Below, one piece after another: positions 43,722 through 51,730 of a stretch of DNA of 64,000 nucleotides. A program made the position numbers and the translations under genes. This DNA is from Acrocarpospora corrugata (GTDB lineage Bacteria; Actinomycetota; Actinomycetes; Streptosporangiales; Streptosporangiaceae): contig NZ_BLAD01000046.1 of the NCBI RefSeq assembly GCF_009687845.1, positions 1 to 64,000 of the forward strand, in the 5' to 3' direction. The notes beneath the pieces are model-generated. The model saw only the letters and a list, made by a program, of their open reading frames with translations. It was not told where the DNA came from and ran no database searches. Every line of letters begins with the position of its first letter. The first letter of the stretch is position 1.

Positions 43722-44984
43722 GTGTCGGTTCCCATACCCCTCTCGGCGCCGGTCGCGACCTCTCCGCCGTCGGCGGAACACTCGCCCTCCGGGCCGTTCA
43801 CCGTGTCGGGGTACATCCCCGCCTGGTCCGCCGTGCCGGCGGCCGGGTCCCCCGGCTACGAGGACGCCCAGACTCGCGTTCCCAGTGGCCCCGCGGTCTC
43901 CTTCACCCCCGTCGTCGACCTCGACTCCGGTGGTGTGATCGCGGTTCAGGTCACCGCCGAAGGCCGGTACGGCGCGGATCCCGCCGACATCACGGCCACC
44001 GTGAACGCCGTGCAGGCCGCCACCGACGAGGAGGCGCGGCTGCCGCTCGTGCTGTCCATCCCGGCCGCCGCCGTGGTCGCGGGGTCGGGCGGGCTCGCGC
44101 CGCTGCACGAGGCCATGCGCGCCGGCGGGCGGCGGCCCCGCGAGGTCATCCTGGTCATCGAGGGCGATCTGCACGTGGCGGACCGCGGCCACCTCATGGC
44201 CGGCGTCGACGGCCTGCGCGCCGCCGGCTACCTGATGGCCTTCGGCAGCCTGGGCGTGACCCACCTGCCGCTCGACATCCTGGCCGACACCTCGCCGTAC
44301 GTGATCGTGATCTCGCCGCAGCTCGTCGACCGCATCCCCCGCGACAACCGCCGCGGCGCGCTGGCCGAATCCATGGTCACGATGGCCCGCGGCATCGGCG
44401 CCCACGTCCTCGCCCCCGGCATCCGGGACGAATCGCAGCTCGGCGCCATCCGGGGCTGGGGCATCCGCCTCGCCCAGGGGCCGCTGCTGGCCCCGCACGA
44501 CTGGAAGCCGTCCCACGGCCGCGTGCACGTCCCGGTCCCCATCCCGGAGGCCACCCCGATGGCGGCCCTGCTCGGCCCGCGCGTCCAGGAGTTCCTGCTC
44601 CCGGCCATGACCCTGGCCCAGAGCGCCAGCGCCGAAGACGTCGTCAACGCGTTCGGCTCGGAATCGTCGATCACCAGCGTCGTCCTGGTGGACGAGTACC
44701 AGCGCCCGCAGAGCATGATCGACCGCAGCCGCTTCCTGCTCTTCATGGCCGGCGCGTACGGCCACGCCCTGCACGCCAGGAAACCCGCCCACCGGATCGC
44801 CGACAGCGCCCGCCTGGTCCCCAAGACCACCCCCGCCATCGCCGCCATGCAACTCGCGGGCCGGGAGTCCGAACGCGTCTACGACGACCTGGTGGTGGTC
44901 GACGAGGTCGGCCGCTGCCTGGGCATCGTCCACGTCAGCGACCTGATCCGCCACGTCGCCAACACCCAGCCCGCGAAGGTGTGA
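43722..44984 (+). CDS. Degenerate EAL domain protein with C-terminal CBS-like pair
   Basis: From GTG 43722 there are 420 residues. Residues 55-265 follow the EAL fold (SFTPVVDLDSGGVIAVQVTA, EVILVIEGDLHVAD, AQGPLLAPHDW), but the catalytic set is lost. The EAL motif reads QVT (76-78), the DDFG loop reads MAFGSLG (172-178, both Asp missing), and AEGVE reads APGIR. Residues 300-415 look like two CBS motifs (ITSVVLVDEYQRPQSMIDRS and DLVVVDEVGRCLGIVHVSDL). Therefore it probably does not hydrolyse c-di-GMP; it may bind a nucleotide and act as a signalling scaffold. An upstream extension of the frame lies antisense to other genes and was excluded. Confidence 0.8.
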   Translation: MSVPIPLSAPVATSPPSAEHSPSGPFTVSGYIPAWSAVPAAGSPGYEDAQTRVPSGPAVSFTPVVDLDSGGVIAVQVTAEGRYGADPADITATVNAVQAATDEEARLPLVLSIPAAAVVAGSGGLAPLHEAMRAGGRRPREVILVIEGDLHVADRGHLMAGVDGLRAAGYLMAFGSLGVTHLPLDILADTSPYVIVISPQLVDRIPRDNRRGALAESMVTMARGIGAHVLAPGIRDESQLGAIRGWGIRLAQGPLLAPHDWKPSHGRVHVPVPIPEATPMAALLGPRVQEFLLPAMTLAQSASAEDVVNAFGSESSITSVVLVDEYQRPQSMIDRSRFLLFMAGAYGHALHARKPAHRIADSARLVPKTTPAIAAMQLAGRESERVYDDLVVVDEVGRCLGIVHVSDLIRHVANTQPAKV

Positions 44985-44988
44985 CCGC

Positions 44989-45735
44989 TCAGACGATCCG
45001 GGACACCCGCCCGGTCTCCAGCGAGTAGTACGCCCCCACCACCCGCAGCCCGCCGGCCCGGATCCGCGGCGCGAGCAGCGGATCGCGGCTGAGCCGCCGG
45101 GCCACGGTCACCGTGTGGTCGCGCACCATGCTCTCCACCAGCAGCGGGTCCACGATCACCTGCCCGCGCCCGGTCATCCGCAGGTAGGCGGGCCGCAGCG
45201 CCAGCACGATGTGCTGCATGCCGCCGGGCAGCCGGTCCTGCTTGCTGAGCGCCTGCGCCGCGGCCGTCACCGCGCCGCACCGCTGGTGCCCGAGCACCAC
45301 CACCAGGGGCGCCCTGAGATCCTCGGGCCCGTACTCGATGGCGGCCGTGACCAGCGGATCCACGGTGTGCGCCGCCGTGCGGACCGCGAGCACGTCGCCC
45401 ACGCCCGCGTCGAACACCATCTCCGGCGGCACCCGCGAGTCGATGCACGACACGACCACCGCGTACGGCGTCTGCCCGCCGGCCACCTCGATCCGGCGGG
45501 CCACGTCCTGGTTGGGGTGGATCGACCCTCCCGACGCCCAGCGCTCGTTGCCGGACATGAGCAGCCGCCACGCCTCCTCCGGGGTCCGCGGGGTGCGCTC
45601 CGGCGGTAGCTCCGGCCGGTCGCTGGATCCGACGGCGACGCCGCCGACGAATCCCGCGCCTGCCAGGAGGCCGCCCGCCAGGACCGCTCCGCCGTACAGA
45701 ACCCGCCTACGGCTCACACCCGCGCCACTACTCAC
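44989..45735 (-). CDS. Beta-class carbonic anhydrase with Tat signal
   Basis: Carbonic anhydrases interconvert CO2 and bicarbonate. The 248-residue protein begins with a twin-arginine-type leader: SRRRVLYGG (8-16) and a hydrophobic stretch to about residue 36, so it is exported folded, with zinc already bound. The zinc ligands and catalytic dyad are all present: C97, D99, R101 (CIDSR), H150 and C153 (GHQRCG). Single gene, convergent with the EAL protein, stops 5 bp apart. Confidence 0.9.
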   Translation of the reverse strand: MSSGAGVSRRRVLYGGAVLAGGLLAGAGFVGGVAVGSSDRPELPPERTPRTPEEAWRLLMSGNERWASGGSIHPNQDVARRIEVAGGQTPYAVVVSCIDSRVPPEMVFDAGVGDVLAVRTAAHTVDPLVTAAIEYGPEDLRAPLVVVLGHQRCGAVTAAAQALSKQDRLPGGMQHIVLALRPAYLRMTGRGQVIVDPLLVESMVRDHTVTVARRLSRDPLLAPRIRAGGLRVVGAYYSLETGRVSRIV

Positions 45736-45790
45736 AGTGACGATTGTCCGCGCTATTACCCGCTCGTGTCACCTGGTTGACGGACCCCGG

Positions 45791-46636
45791 TCACAGGCGG
45801 CAGGCGTAGATGTCGGTCACCAGGATGGCCTTCGCGCCCAGGTCCCAGAGCTGATCCATGATCATCTGGTGGCCCTTGCGCGGGACCATCGCGCGCACCG
45901 CGACCCAGCCCTCCCGGTGCAGCGGGGAGACGGTCGGGCCTTCCATCCCCGGCGTGATCGCGATCGCTTCCTCGATCCGCTCCGCCCGGATGTCGTAGTC
46001 CATCATCACGTAGTCGCGGGCCACCAGGACGCCCTGCAGGCGCCGGACGAACTGCTGGAAGCCGGGGTTGTCGGCCGCGCCGACCTGCTTGATCAGCACC
46101 GCCTCGGACTTGGCGATCGGCTCGCCGAACACCTCAAGCCCGACGTTCCTGAGGGTCGTGCCGGTCTCCACCACGTCGGCGACGGCGTCGGCGACCCCCA
46201 GCCGCAGCGCGGTCTCCACCGCGCCGTCCAGCTTGATCACCCGGGCGTCGACGCCCTTCTCGGCGAGGTATTTGCCGAGCAGGCCCGCGTACGAGGTGGC
46301 GATCCGCTTCCCCATCAGGTCCTCGACCCCGGAGTACACGCCGGGCGTGGACGCGAACCGGAAGGTCGAGCGCCCGAACCCCAGCGGCACGACCTCCTCC
46401 GCCGGCGCGCCCGAGTCGAACAGCATGTCCCGGCCGGTGATCCCGGCGTCGAGGGTGCCCTCCCCCACGTACACGGCGATGTCGCGCGGGCGCAGGAAGA
46501 ACAGCTCGGTGGAGTTGTCGGGGTCGACGACCACCAGCTCCTTGCTGTCCTTCCGCGGCCGGTAGCCGGCTTCTCTGAGTATGGTCTGGGCGGCCTCGGT
46601 GAGAGCACCCTTGTTCGGTACGGCTAGACGCAGCAT
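45791..46636 (-). CDS. hisG: ATP phosphoribosyltransferase, long form
   Basis: First enzyme of histidine biosynthesis: ATP + PRPP gives phosphoribosyl-ATP. The 281-residue length is that of the long form, which has a C-terminal ACT-like domain (about 210-281, MVPRKGHQMIMDQLWDLGAK) for histidine feedback and needs no HisZ. Catalytic-domain motifs are MLRLAVPNKGALTEAAQTIL, LDAGITGRDML and DVVETGTTLRNVGLEV (PRPP loop). It follows hisE by 63 bp on the same strand. Confidence 0.94.
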   Translation of the reverse strand: MLRLAVPNKGALTEAAQTILREAGYRPRKDSKELVVVDPDNSTELFFLRPRDIAVYVGEGTLDAGITGRDMLFDSGAPAEEVVPLGFGRSTFRFASTPGVYSGVEDLMGKRIATSYAGLLGKYLAEKGVDARVIKLDGAVETALRLGVADAVADVVETGTTLRNVGLEVFGEPIAKSEAVLIKQVGAADNPGFQQFVRRLQGVLVARDYVMMDYDIRAERIEEAIAITPGMEGPTVSPLHREGWVAVRAMVPRKGHQMIMDQLWDLGAKAILVTDIYACRL

Positions 46637-46699
46637 TGGCTTGGCCCTTCGGAATGGTCTTGACCTGGTCCACCTGGTTGCCGGACTCCGGGTGGAGTC

Positions 46700-46963
46700 C
46701 TACAGATGCTTGTAGACCTGGTCCAGCCCGATCCCGCGCGCCACCATCAGCACCTGCAGGTGATACAGCAGCTGCGAGATCTCCTCGGCGGCGCGATCGG
46801 CGGATTCGTACTCGGCCGCCATCCACACCTCGGCGGCCTCTTCCACGATCTTCTTCCCGATGGCATGGACGCCGGCGTCCAAAGCGGCCACGGTCCCCGA
46901 GCCTTCCGGCCGGGTGACCGCCCTCTCGGACAGCAGCGAGTAAAGCTCATCGAAGGTCGTCAT
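46700..46963 (-). CDS. hisE: Phosphoribosyl-ATP pyrophosphatase
   Basis: Second step of histidine biosynthesis, hydrolysing PR-ATP to PR-AMP. The 87-residue all-helical protein has the MazG-like Glu-rich metal site: [18 protein letters not shown], then [17 protein letters not shown]. Length fits single-domain HisE. The order hisE-hisG is standard in actinobacteria. Confidence 0.93.
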   Translation of the reverse strand: MTTFDELYSLLSERAVTRPEGSGTVAALDAGVHAIGKKIVEEAAEVWMAAEYESADRAAEEISQLLYHLQVLMVARGIGLDQVYKHL

Positions 46964-47312
46964 CGTCCACTCTCACCATGGGTTACCGGCCCTTGCAACC
47001 CTAGCCGCCACTCACCCGATTCCGCCGGAACGTCCACGTCCCGAGACTCGATGTCCCTACTGCATAGGACTTTTGGCCCGATATATCCACAGTTCATCTG
47101 ACGTTTCCGGAAGGGTTGAACCGTTCCCGTCCGTGCCCTTGTGCTCCGGCCAGTTCACGCGATAGAAACGTCTGACAATACTTCAATCCTTGAAACAAGC
47201 CTTGCCACCTGTAAGAGAGCGCTCTCAATGTTCCGGCGATGTCGGCCGCCGGTCGCAGGTTCTCACCCCCCGATTGGCCCCTGCTGCGCCCGCAGCGGAA
47301 AGGACGAACCGT
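46964..47312. other. 349-bp divergent intergenic region between hisE and the secreted beta-helix gene
   Basis: No credible gene is seen here. The sequence is noticeably more AT-rich than the neighbours between about 47040 and 47210 (for example ATACTTCAATCCTTGAAACA). That is where promoters for both directions should lie. It contains the palindrome at 47215-47226 described separately. Confidence 0.6.
47215..47226. promoter_or_regulatory. Perfect 12-bp palindrome, candidate LacI-family operator
   Basis: GAGAGCGCTCTC lies 87 bp upstream of the secreted protein start. The GAGCGCTC core is that of LacI-type sugar repressors of actinomycetes (CebR/CelR class, GGGAGCGCTCCC). It suggests the gene is switched by an oligosaccharide signal. 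Confidence 0.55.
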
Positions 47313-49202
47313 ATGACGACCCAGTCACCCGGCGACGACAGTGTTATGAGGCGGCACCCGCGCCGCCTGCAGGTCAGTAGGGCGTTCACGTTCGGTGTCG
47401 TCCTGGCGGCCGCCGTCATGACGGCGGGAATCCCCGCCACCGCCGCGACGGCGAACGACGGCGCGCCGAGTTTCGGGCCGAACGTCACCATCTTCGACCC
47501 GAGCATGCCCGTCGGCACGATCCAGGCGACGCTCGACGCGGCGCACACCGCCCAGGTCAACAACGAGATGGGCACCACCCGCCACGCCTACCTCTTCAAG
47601 CCCGGCACGTACGGCACCGCGGCGCAGCCGCTCCAGATCAAGGTCGGCTACTACACCGAGATCTCCGGCCTGGGCGCCTCCCCCACCGACGTCGTCATCA
47701 ACGGCAAGGTCGAGGTCTACAACCGCTGCCTGGCGGACGGCGGCACCGGCAACTGCCTGGCGCTCGTCAACTTCTGGCGCACCCTGTCCAACCTGTCGAT
47801 CAACGTCAACGCGGCCGGCCAGGACGGCTGCCGCTCCTCGGCCAACTTCTGGGCCGTCTCCCAGGCGGTCTCGCTGCGCCGTCTCAACATCAGCGGCGGC
47901 AACCTGTCGCTGATGGACTACTGCACCGCCGGCCCGCAGTACGCCAGCGGCGGCTTCATCGCCGACTCCAAGCTGCCCTCCGTCACGAACGGATCGCAGC
48001 AGCAGTGGCTGACCCGCAACAGCGAGGTCGCCGGCTGGTCGAACGCCGTCTGGAACCAGGTCTTCGCGGGCGTCGTCGGCGCCCCGGCCGAGACCGCCTT
48101 CCCGAGCCCGCCGTACACCACCCTCGAGACCACTCCCGTCAGCCGCGAGAAGCCCTACCTGTTCGTTGACGCGCAGGGCAACTACAACGTCCGCGTACCC
48201 GCCGCCCAGACGGGCACACGTGGCATCACGTGGGCCAACGGCATGACCCCGGGTTACACGCTGCCGATCAGCGACTTCTTCATCGCGAAGCCGTCGGACT
48301 CGGTGAAGGACATCAACAAGGAGCTCGAACGCGGCAAGCACCTGCTGCTCACGCCCGGCGTGTACGACATCGAGAAGAGCATCGATATCGAGCGCCCGAA
48401 CACGGTCGTCCTCGGCATCGGGCACGCCACGCTCACCGCCGTCAACGCCTCGACCCCGATCGAGGTCGACGACGTCCCCGGCGTGATCGTCGCCGGCGTG
48501 ACCATCGACGCGGGTCTCAAGAAGTCGCAGGTTCTGCTGAAGGTGGGCAAGAAGGACAAGAGGAGCCACAGCTCGGCGGACAACCCGACGACTCTGGCCG
48601 ACGTGTACTTCCGCGTTGGCGGACCGCACGTCGGCAGGACCAACACCGCGCTCGAGGTCAACAGCGACCACGTGCTCATCGACCACACCTGGGTGTGGCG
48701 CGCCGACCACGGTGTCGAAGGCTTCACCGACACCCAGCGGTGGAACACCAACGACGGCCGCAACGGCGTGATAATCAACGGCGACCACGTGACCGCGACC
48801 GGCCTGTTCGTCGAGCACTTCCAGCGGCACAACACCATCTGGAACGGTGAGGACGGCACGACGATCCTTTACCAGAACGAGCTGCCGTACGACCCGCCGA
48901 CCCAGGCCGACTGGATGGACGGCGACGTCGAGGGCTATGCCGCCTACAAGGTGGCCAGGAACGTGAAGAGGCACCTCCTCTACGGCGGTGGGGTCTACGT
49001 CTTCAACCAGAACAACCCGTCGATCCACACCGAGAACGGCTTCGAGGTCCCGCAGACGCCGGGCGTGAAGCTGCACCACATCATGACCGTCAACCTGAGC
49101 GCCGGAATCATCGACCACGTCGTCAACGGCGTGGGCGAAGCGGCCGACACGACCAAGATCGGTGCGCCGGTGTACATCACGGACTACCCGGCGGTCCCGT
49201 AA
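47313..49202 (+). CDS. Secreted right-handed beta-helix protein (GH55-like, often mislabelled adenylyl cyclase)
   Basis: From ATG 47313 (AAAGGA upstream) there are 629 residues. The signal peptide (about 1-46) has hydrophobic core FTFGVVLAAAVMTAGIPATA. The mature part starts GPNVTIFDPSMPVGTIQATL. It contains two beta-helix halves with LFKPGTYGTAAQPLQIKVGY and LLLTPGVYDIEKSIDIERPN, the pectate-lyase-like fold of family GH55. The middle carries SLMDYCTAGPQYASGGFIAD and the end VEHFQRHNTIWNGEDGTTIL. Close homologues are common in Streptomyces and often carry the wrong name adenylyl cyclase. A beta-glucan or other polysaccharide substrate is inferred from the fold and the LacI-type site. A bidirectional terminator follows. 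Confidence 0.85.
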   Translation: MTTQSPGDDSVMRRHPRRLQVSRAFTFGVVLAAAVMTAGIPATAATANDGAPSFGPNVTIFDPSMPVGTIQATLDAAHTAQVNNEMGTTRHAYLFKPGTYGTAAQPLQIKVGYYTEISGLGASPTDVVINGKVEVYNRCLADGGTGNCLALVNFWRTLSNLSINVNAAGQDGCRSSANFWAVSQAVSLRRLNISGGNLSLMDYCTAGPQYASGGFIADSKLPSVTNGSQQQWLTRNSEVAGWSNAVWNQVFAGVVGAPAETAFPSPPYTTLETTPVSREKPYLFVDAQGNYNVRVPAAQTGTRGITWANGMTPGYTLPISDFFIAKPSDSVKDINKELERGKHLLLTPGVYDIEKSIDIERPNTVVLGIGHATLTAVNASTPIEVDDVPGVIVAGVTIDAGLKKSQVLLKVGKKDKRSHSSADNPTTLADVYFRVGGPHVGRTNTALEVNSDHVLIDHTWVWRADHGVEGFTDTQRWNTNDGRNGVIINGDHVTATGLFVEHFQRHNTIWNGEDGTTILYQNELPYDPPTQADWMDGDVEGYAAYKVARNVKRHLLYGGGVYVFNQNNPSIHTENGFEVPQTPGVKLHHIMTVNLSAGIIDHVVNGVGEAADTTKIGAPVYITDYPAVP

Positions 49203-49208
49203 GACCCG

Positions 49209-49242
49209 CCCCGGTGGGCCGGATCCTTCCGGCCCACCGGGG
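49209..49242. terminator. Bidirectional hairpin terminator
   Basis: A perfect 15-bp stem (49209-49223 with 49228-49242) and 4-base loop fill the 45-bp gap between the beta-helix gene and the convergent monooxygenase gene. One of the strongest hairpins in the window. Confidence 0.88.
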
Positions 49243-49247
49243 ATCTT

Positions 49248-50819
49248 TCACGTGCGGATGAACCCCTCGTAGCCACGGGCGGCGACGTCGTCGCACTTGG
49301 CCCGGTAGTTGCCCAGGCCGCCCACGTAGGGCAGGAACACCCTCGGCTTGCCGGGGATGTTCGCGCCGGAGTACCAGCTCTCGGACTTGGCGTAGAGGGT
49401 GAACTCGGCCATTTCCCTGACGTGCTCCATCCAGGCCGCCTCGGCCCCGGCTCCGGCTTCGATCACGGCTCGCGGGCCGAGGTCGCGCCGCAGGTCGCCG
49501 AGGCAGGCGGCGATCCACTCCACATGCTGCTCGATCGAGACGATCATGTTGGTGAGCACGGAAGGGCTGCCGGGGCCGGTGATGGTGAACAGGTTGGGGA
49601 ACCCGGCGCTCATCAGGCCCAGGTAGCTGCCCGGCCCGGCCGCCCACGCGTCCCGCAGGCTCAGCCCGTCCCGGCCCCGGATGTCCATGGCCAGCAGGGC
49701 TCCGGTGATGGCGTCGTAACCGGTGGCGAAGACGATGACCTCGGCCTCGTGCGCGGCCTCGGCGGTGCGGATCCCGGTGGGAACGACCTCCGTGACGGGA
49801 AGATCCACCAGGGTGACGTTGGGGCGGTTGTAGGTCGGGTAGTAGCCGGTGTCCAGGCACAGTCGTTTGAGCCCGATGGGGTAGCCGGTGGGGATCAGGC
49901 GTTCGGCCGTCGCCGGGTCGGTCACCAGGGCGCGGATCTTGTCCCGGACGAAGTCGGCGGCCAGCTGGTTGGCCTCCTCCGTCAGCAGGAGATCGTAGAA
50001 GCCGGCCAGGAAGCCGACTCCGCCCTGGGTCCACCTGCGCTCGAACTCGGCCTGGCGCTCCTGCGGGCTCACGTCGAAGGCCGACCGGTCGCCGTACTCG
50101 ATCAGGAATCCGCCGGGTGAGGTCCGGGCCCGCCCCCGGTTGTCGTGGAACCAGCGTTCCTGGGCCGGGTCCAGGGGTCCGTTGACCGCCGGGGTGCTGA
50201 AGCTGGGCGTGCGCTGGAACACCGTCAGGTGGGCGGCCTGTTCGGCGATGGCCGGAATGACCTGGATACCGGAGGAGCCCGTGCCCACCACGGCGACCCG
50301 CTTGCCGGTGAAGTCGACGCCCTCGTGGGGCCAGCGGCCGGTGTGGTGCCAGTGGCCGTCGAAGGTGTCCAGGCCGGGCAGGCCGGGCACGTTGGCCGCG
50401 GACAGGCAGCCGACGGCGGTGATCAGGTATGTCGCGCGCAGGACGTCGCCGTCGTCGGTGGTCACCGTCCAGCGGCCGTCGTCGTAGCCGGCGGCCGTCA
50501 CCCGCGTGCCGAACCGGATGTCCTCGATCAGGTTCAGCCGGTCGGCGACGTACCTGGCGTAGCGCAGGATTTCCGGTTGGGCGGCGTAACGCTCGCTCCA
50601 ACTCCACTCCCGGGTGATTTCTGGAGAGAAGGAGTAGGAGTACTCCAGGCTCTGCACGTCGCAGCGAGCGCCGGGGTACCGGTTCCAGTACCAGGTTCCT
50701 CCCACGTCCTCGCCGGCTTCCACGACGAGGGCCGTGAAGCCGAGGGCGCGCAGCCGGTGCAGCATGTACATCCCGGCGAATCCAGCGCCGATGACGATCG
50801 TGTCGAACTCGCGCGGCAA
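49248..50819 (-). CDS. Flavin-containing Baeyer-Villiger-type monooxygenase
   Basis: Type I BVMOs insert oxygen next to a ketone using FAD and NADPH. The FAD loop is GAGFAG (residues 11-16). The fingerprint FxGxxxHxxxWP is at 153-164 (FDGHWHHTGRWP) and the NADPH loop is GTGSSG (179-184). GTWYWNRYPGARCDVQS is the usual cyclohexanone-monooxygenase-like segment. The TTG start at 50819 is preferred (523 residues): GGAGG lies 8 bases upstream and relatives begin just here. A GTG at 50864 would add 15 residues. The gene diverges from the biosynthetic operon, sharing a 173-bp control region with half-site repeats, so it may be a tailoring enzyme of that pathway. Confidence 0.88.
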   Translation of the reverse strand: MPREFDTIVIGAGFAGMYMLHRLRALGFTALVVEAGEDVGGTWYWNRYPGARCDVQSLEYSYSFSPEITREWSWSERYAAQPEILRYARYVADRLNLIEDIRFGTRVTAAGYDDGRWTVTTDDGDVLRATYLITAVGCLSAANVPGLPGLDTFDGHWHHTGRWPHEGVDFTGKRVAVVGTGSSGIQVIPAIAEQAAHLTVFQRTPSFSTPAVNGPLDPAQERWFHDNRGRARTSPGGFLIEYGDRSAFDVSPQERQAEFERRWTQGGVGFLAGFYDLLLTEEANQLAADFVRDKIRALVTDPATAERLIPTGYPIGLKRLCLDTGYYPTYNRPNVTLVDLPVTEVVPTGIRTAEAAHEAEVIVFATGYDAITGALLAMDIRGRDGLSLRDAWAAGPGSYLGLMSAGFPNLFTITGPGSPSVLTNMIVSIEQHVEWIAACLGDLRRDLGPRAVIEAGAGAEAAWMEHVREMAEFTLYAKSESWYSGANIPGKPRVFLPYVGGLGNYRAKCDDVAARGYEGFIRT

Positions 50820-50880
50820 GGAAGCATCCTCCAACGAAAGCGGGCGGGGGGATGAATCTCGCACCGCGCCCTGGAACGCG

Positions 50881-50910
50881 GCTGAAGCGGCGTTTCAGCA
50901 GTGCTTCAGC
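50881..50910. promoter_or_regulatory. TTCAGC half-site repeats in the divergent control region of the biosynthetic operon
   Basis: TTCAGC occurs as a direct repeat at 50894-50899 and 50905-50910, exactly 11 bp apart (one helical turn). An inverted copy GCTGAA lies at 50881-50886. GCTGAAGC/GCTTCAGC also form a perfect 8-bp dyad. The 11-bp period is typical of SARP-type activator sites; a dyad-binding regulator is the alternative. It lies between the BVMO gene and the operon start. Confidence 0.45.
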
Positions 50911-50992
50911 GCCCGGTGCGACAGTGTCCGCGCCGACCTCCGACGCTCTCGCGCTGCCGAGGCCCCGGCATAGCGCTACGGGAGGAAATCGG

Positions 50993-51730
50993 ATGCTGGA
51001 GAAGATAGTAGAGGGCGATCTTCCGCCGGTCATAGTGGTGGATTTCGCCATGTTCTCCGTCGCCGACACGATGACCGGCCTGATGGGTGTTCCGGGGTCG
51101 GGACGGGCGGTCTACCGCGTCGACGCCGTACAGGACCTGGAGATTCACGGTGCCCTGAGCATCGCCGAGCTGGCCGCCCTGTACGCCGGGGAGATCGGGA
51201 AGCTGGCGAGCCCGCCCGCCGCCGTGCTCGGCTACTGCAGCGCGGCGACGCTGGCGCTGGCGCTGGCGGACCGGCTCGGGGAGCGGCCCGAGGTGATCCT
51301 GGTCGAGCCGACCTGGCTCACCACCGACATGATCGGCCAGGAGCTGGCGAACCTGCGCGCGGGGCTCGGCACGAGCGGCGAACCGCCCGCCGAGATCTCC
51401 CCCGCCTCCGTGCTCGGCACGCTCACCGGCGACCTCACCGGGAAGCTCGCGGCCGAGGGCATGTCCGAGGCCGAGGTGGAGACCTGCGTCTCGATGCTGA
51501 CCCTGCGGTACGACGCCTGGTTCGGTTTCCTCTTCGCGACCGAGAAGGCGGCCGTCCCGATGCCCGTGACGCCGGTCTCGCTCGTCGTCGGCGGTGACAG
51601 CGACCGGGGACCTGCTCCGGGGTGGACGGCGGCCCAGTGCTCGCCCGTCCGCGTGGAGGTGCCGTCGGGCGAGTTGCTGCGGAGCCCGGCGGCCCGCCAG
51701 AAGATCTTCCAGCTGATTGACCGGGCATGA
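50993..51730 (+). CDS. Thioesterase-like alpha/beta hydrolase lacking the normal catalytic triad
   Basis: First gene of the biosynthetic operon; ATG 50993 has GGGAGG 8 bases upstream. The 245-residue protein follows the layout of NRPS/PKS thioesterase domains. An N-terminal strand lies near VIVVDF, the elbow is GYCSAATLALALA (80-92) with Cys82 in place of the usual Ser, and the late segment is PVSLVVGGDSDRGPAPGW. The expected final His motif (GxHF) is replaced by VEVPSGELLRSP with no His. It may be an inactive binding protein, a Cys-dependent acyltransferase, or a scaffold. It overlaps the active type II thioesterase gene by ATGA. Confidence 0.7.
   Translation: MLEKIVEGDLPPVIVVDFAMFSVADTMTGLMGVPGSGRAVYRVDAVQDLEIHGALSIAELAALYAGEIGKLASPPAAVLGYCSAATLALALADRLGERPEVILVEPTWLTTDMIGQELANLRAGLGTSGEPPAEISPASVLGTLTGDLTGKLAAEGMSEAEVETCVSMLTLRYDAWFGFLFATEKAAVPMPVTPVSLVVGGDSDRGPAPGWTAAQCSPVRVEVPSGELLRSPAARQKIFQLIDRA

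Noticed and set aside
43722-44984. Active c-di-GMP phosphodiesterase
   Set aside because: EAL, DDFG and AEGVE motifs are all lost.
47325-49118. 597-codon minus-strand frame over the beta-helix gene
   Set aside because: Antisense shadow; the plus-strand frame has a signal peptide and family motifs.
47313-49202. Adenylyl cyclase
   Set aside because: This name is attached to homologues in databases, but no cyclase motif is present; the repeats and signal peptide indicate a secreted beta-helix protein.
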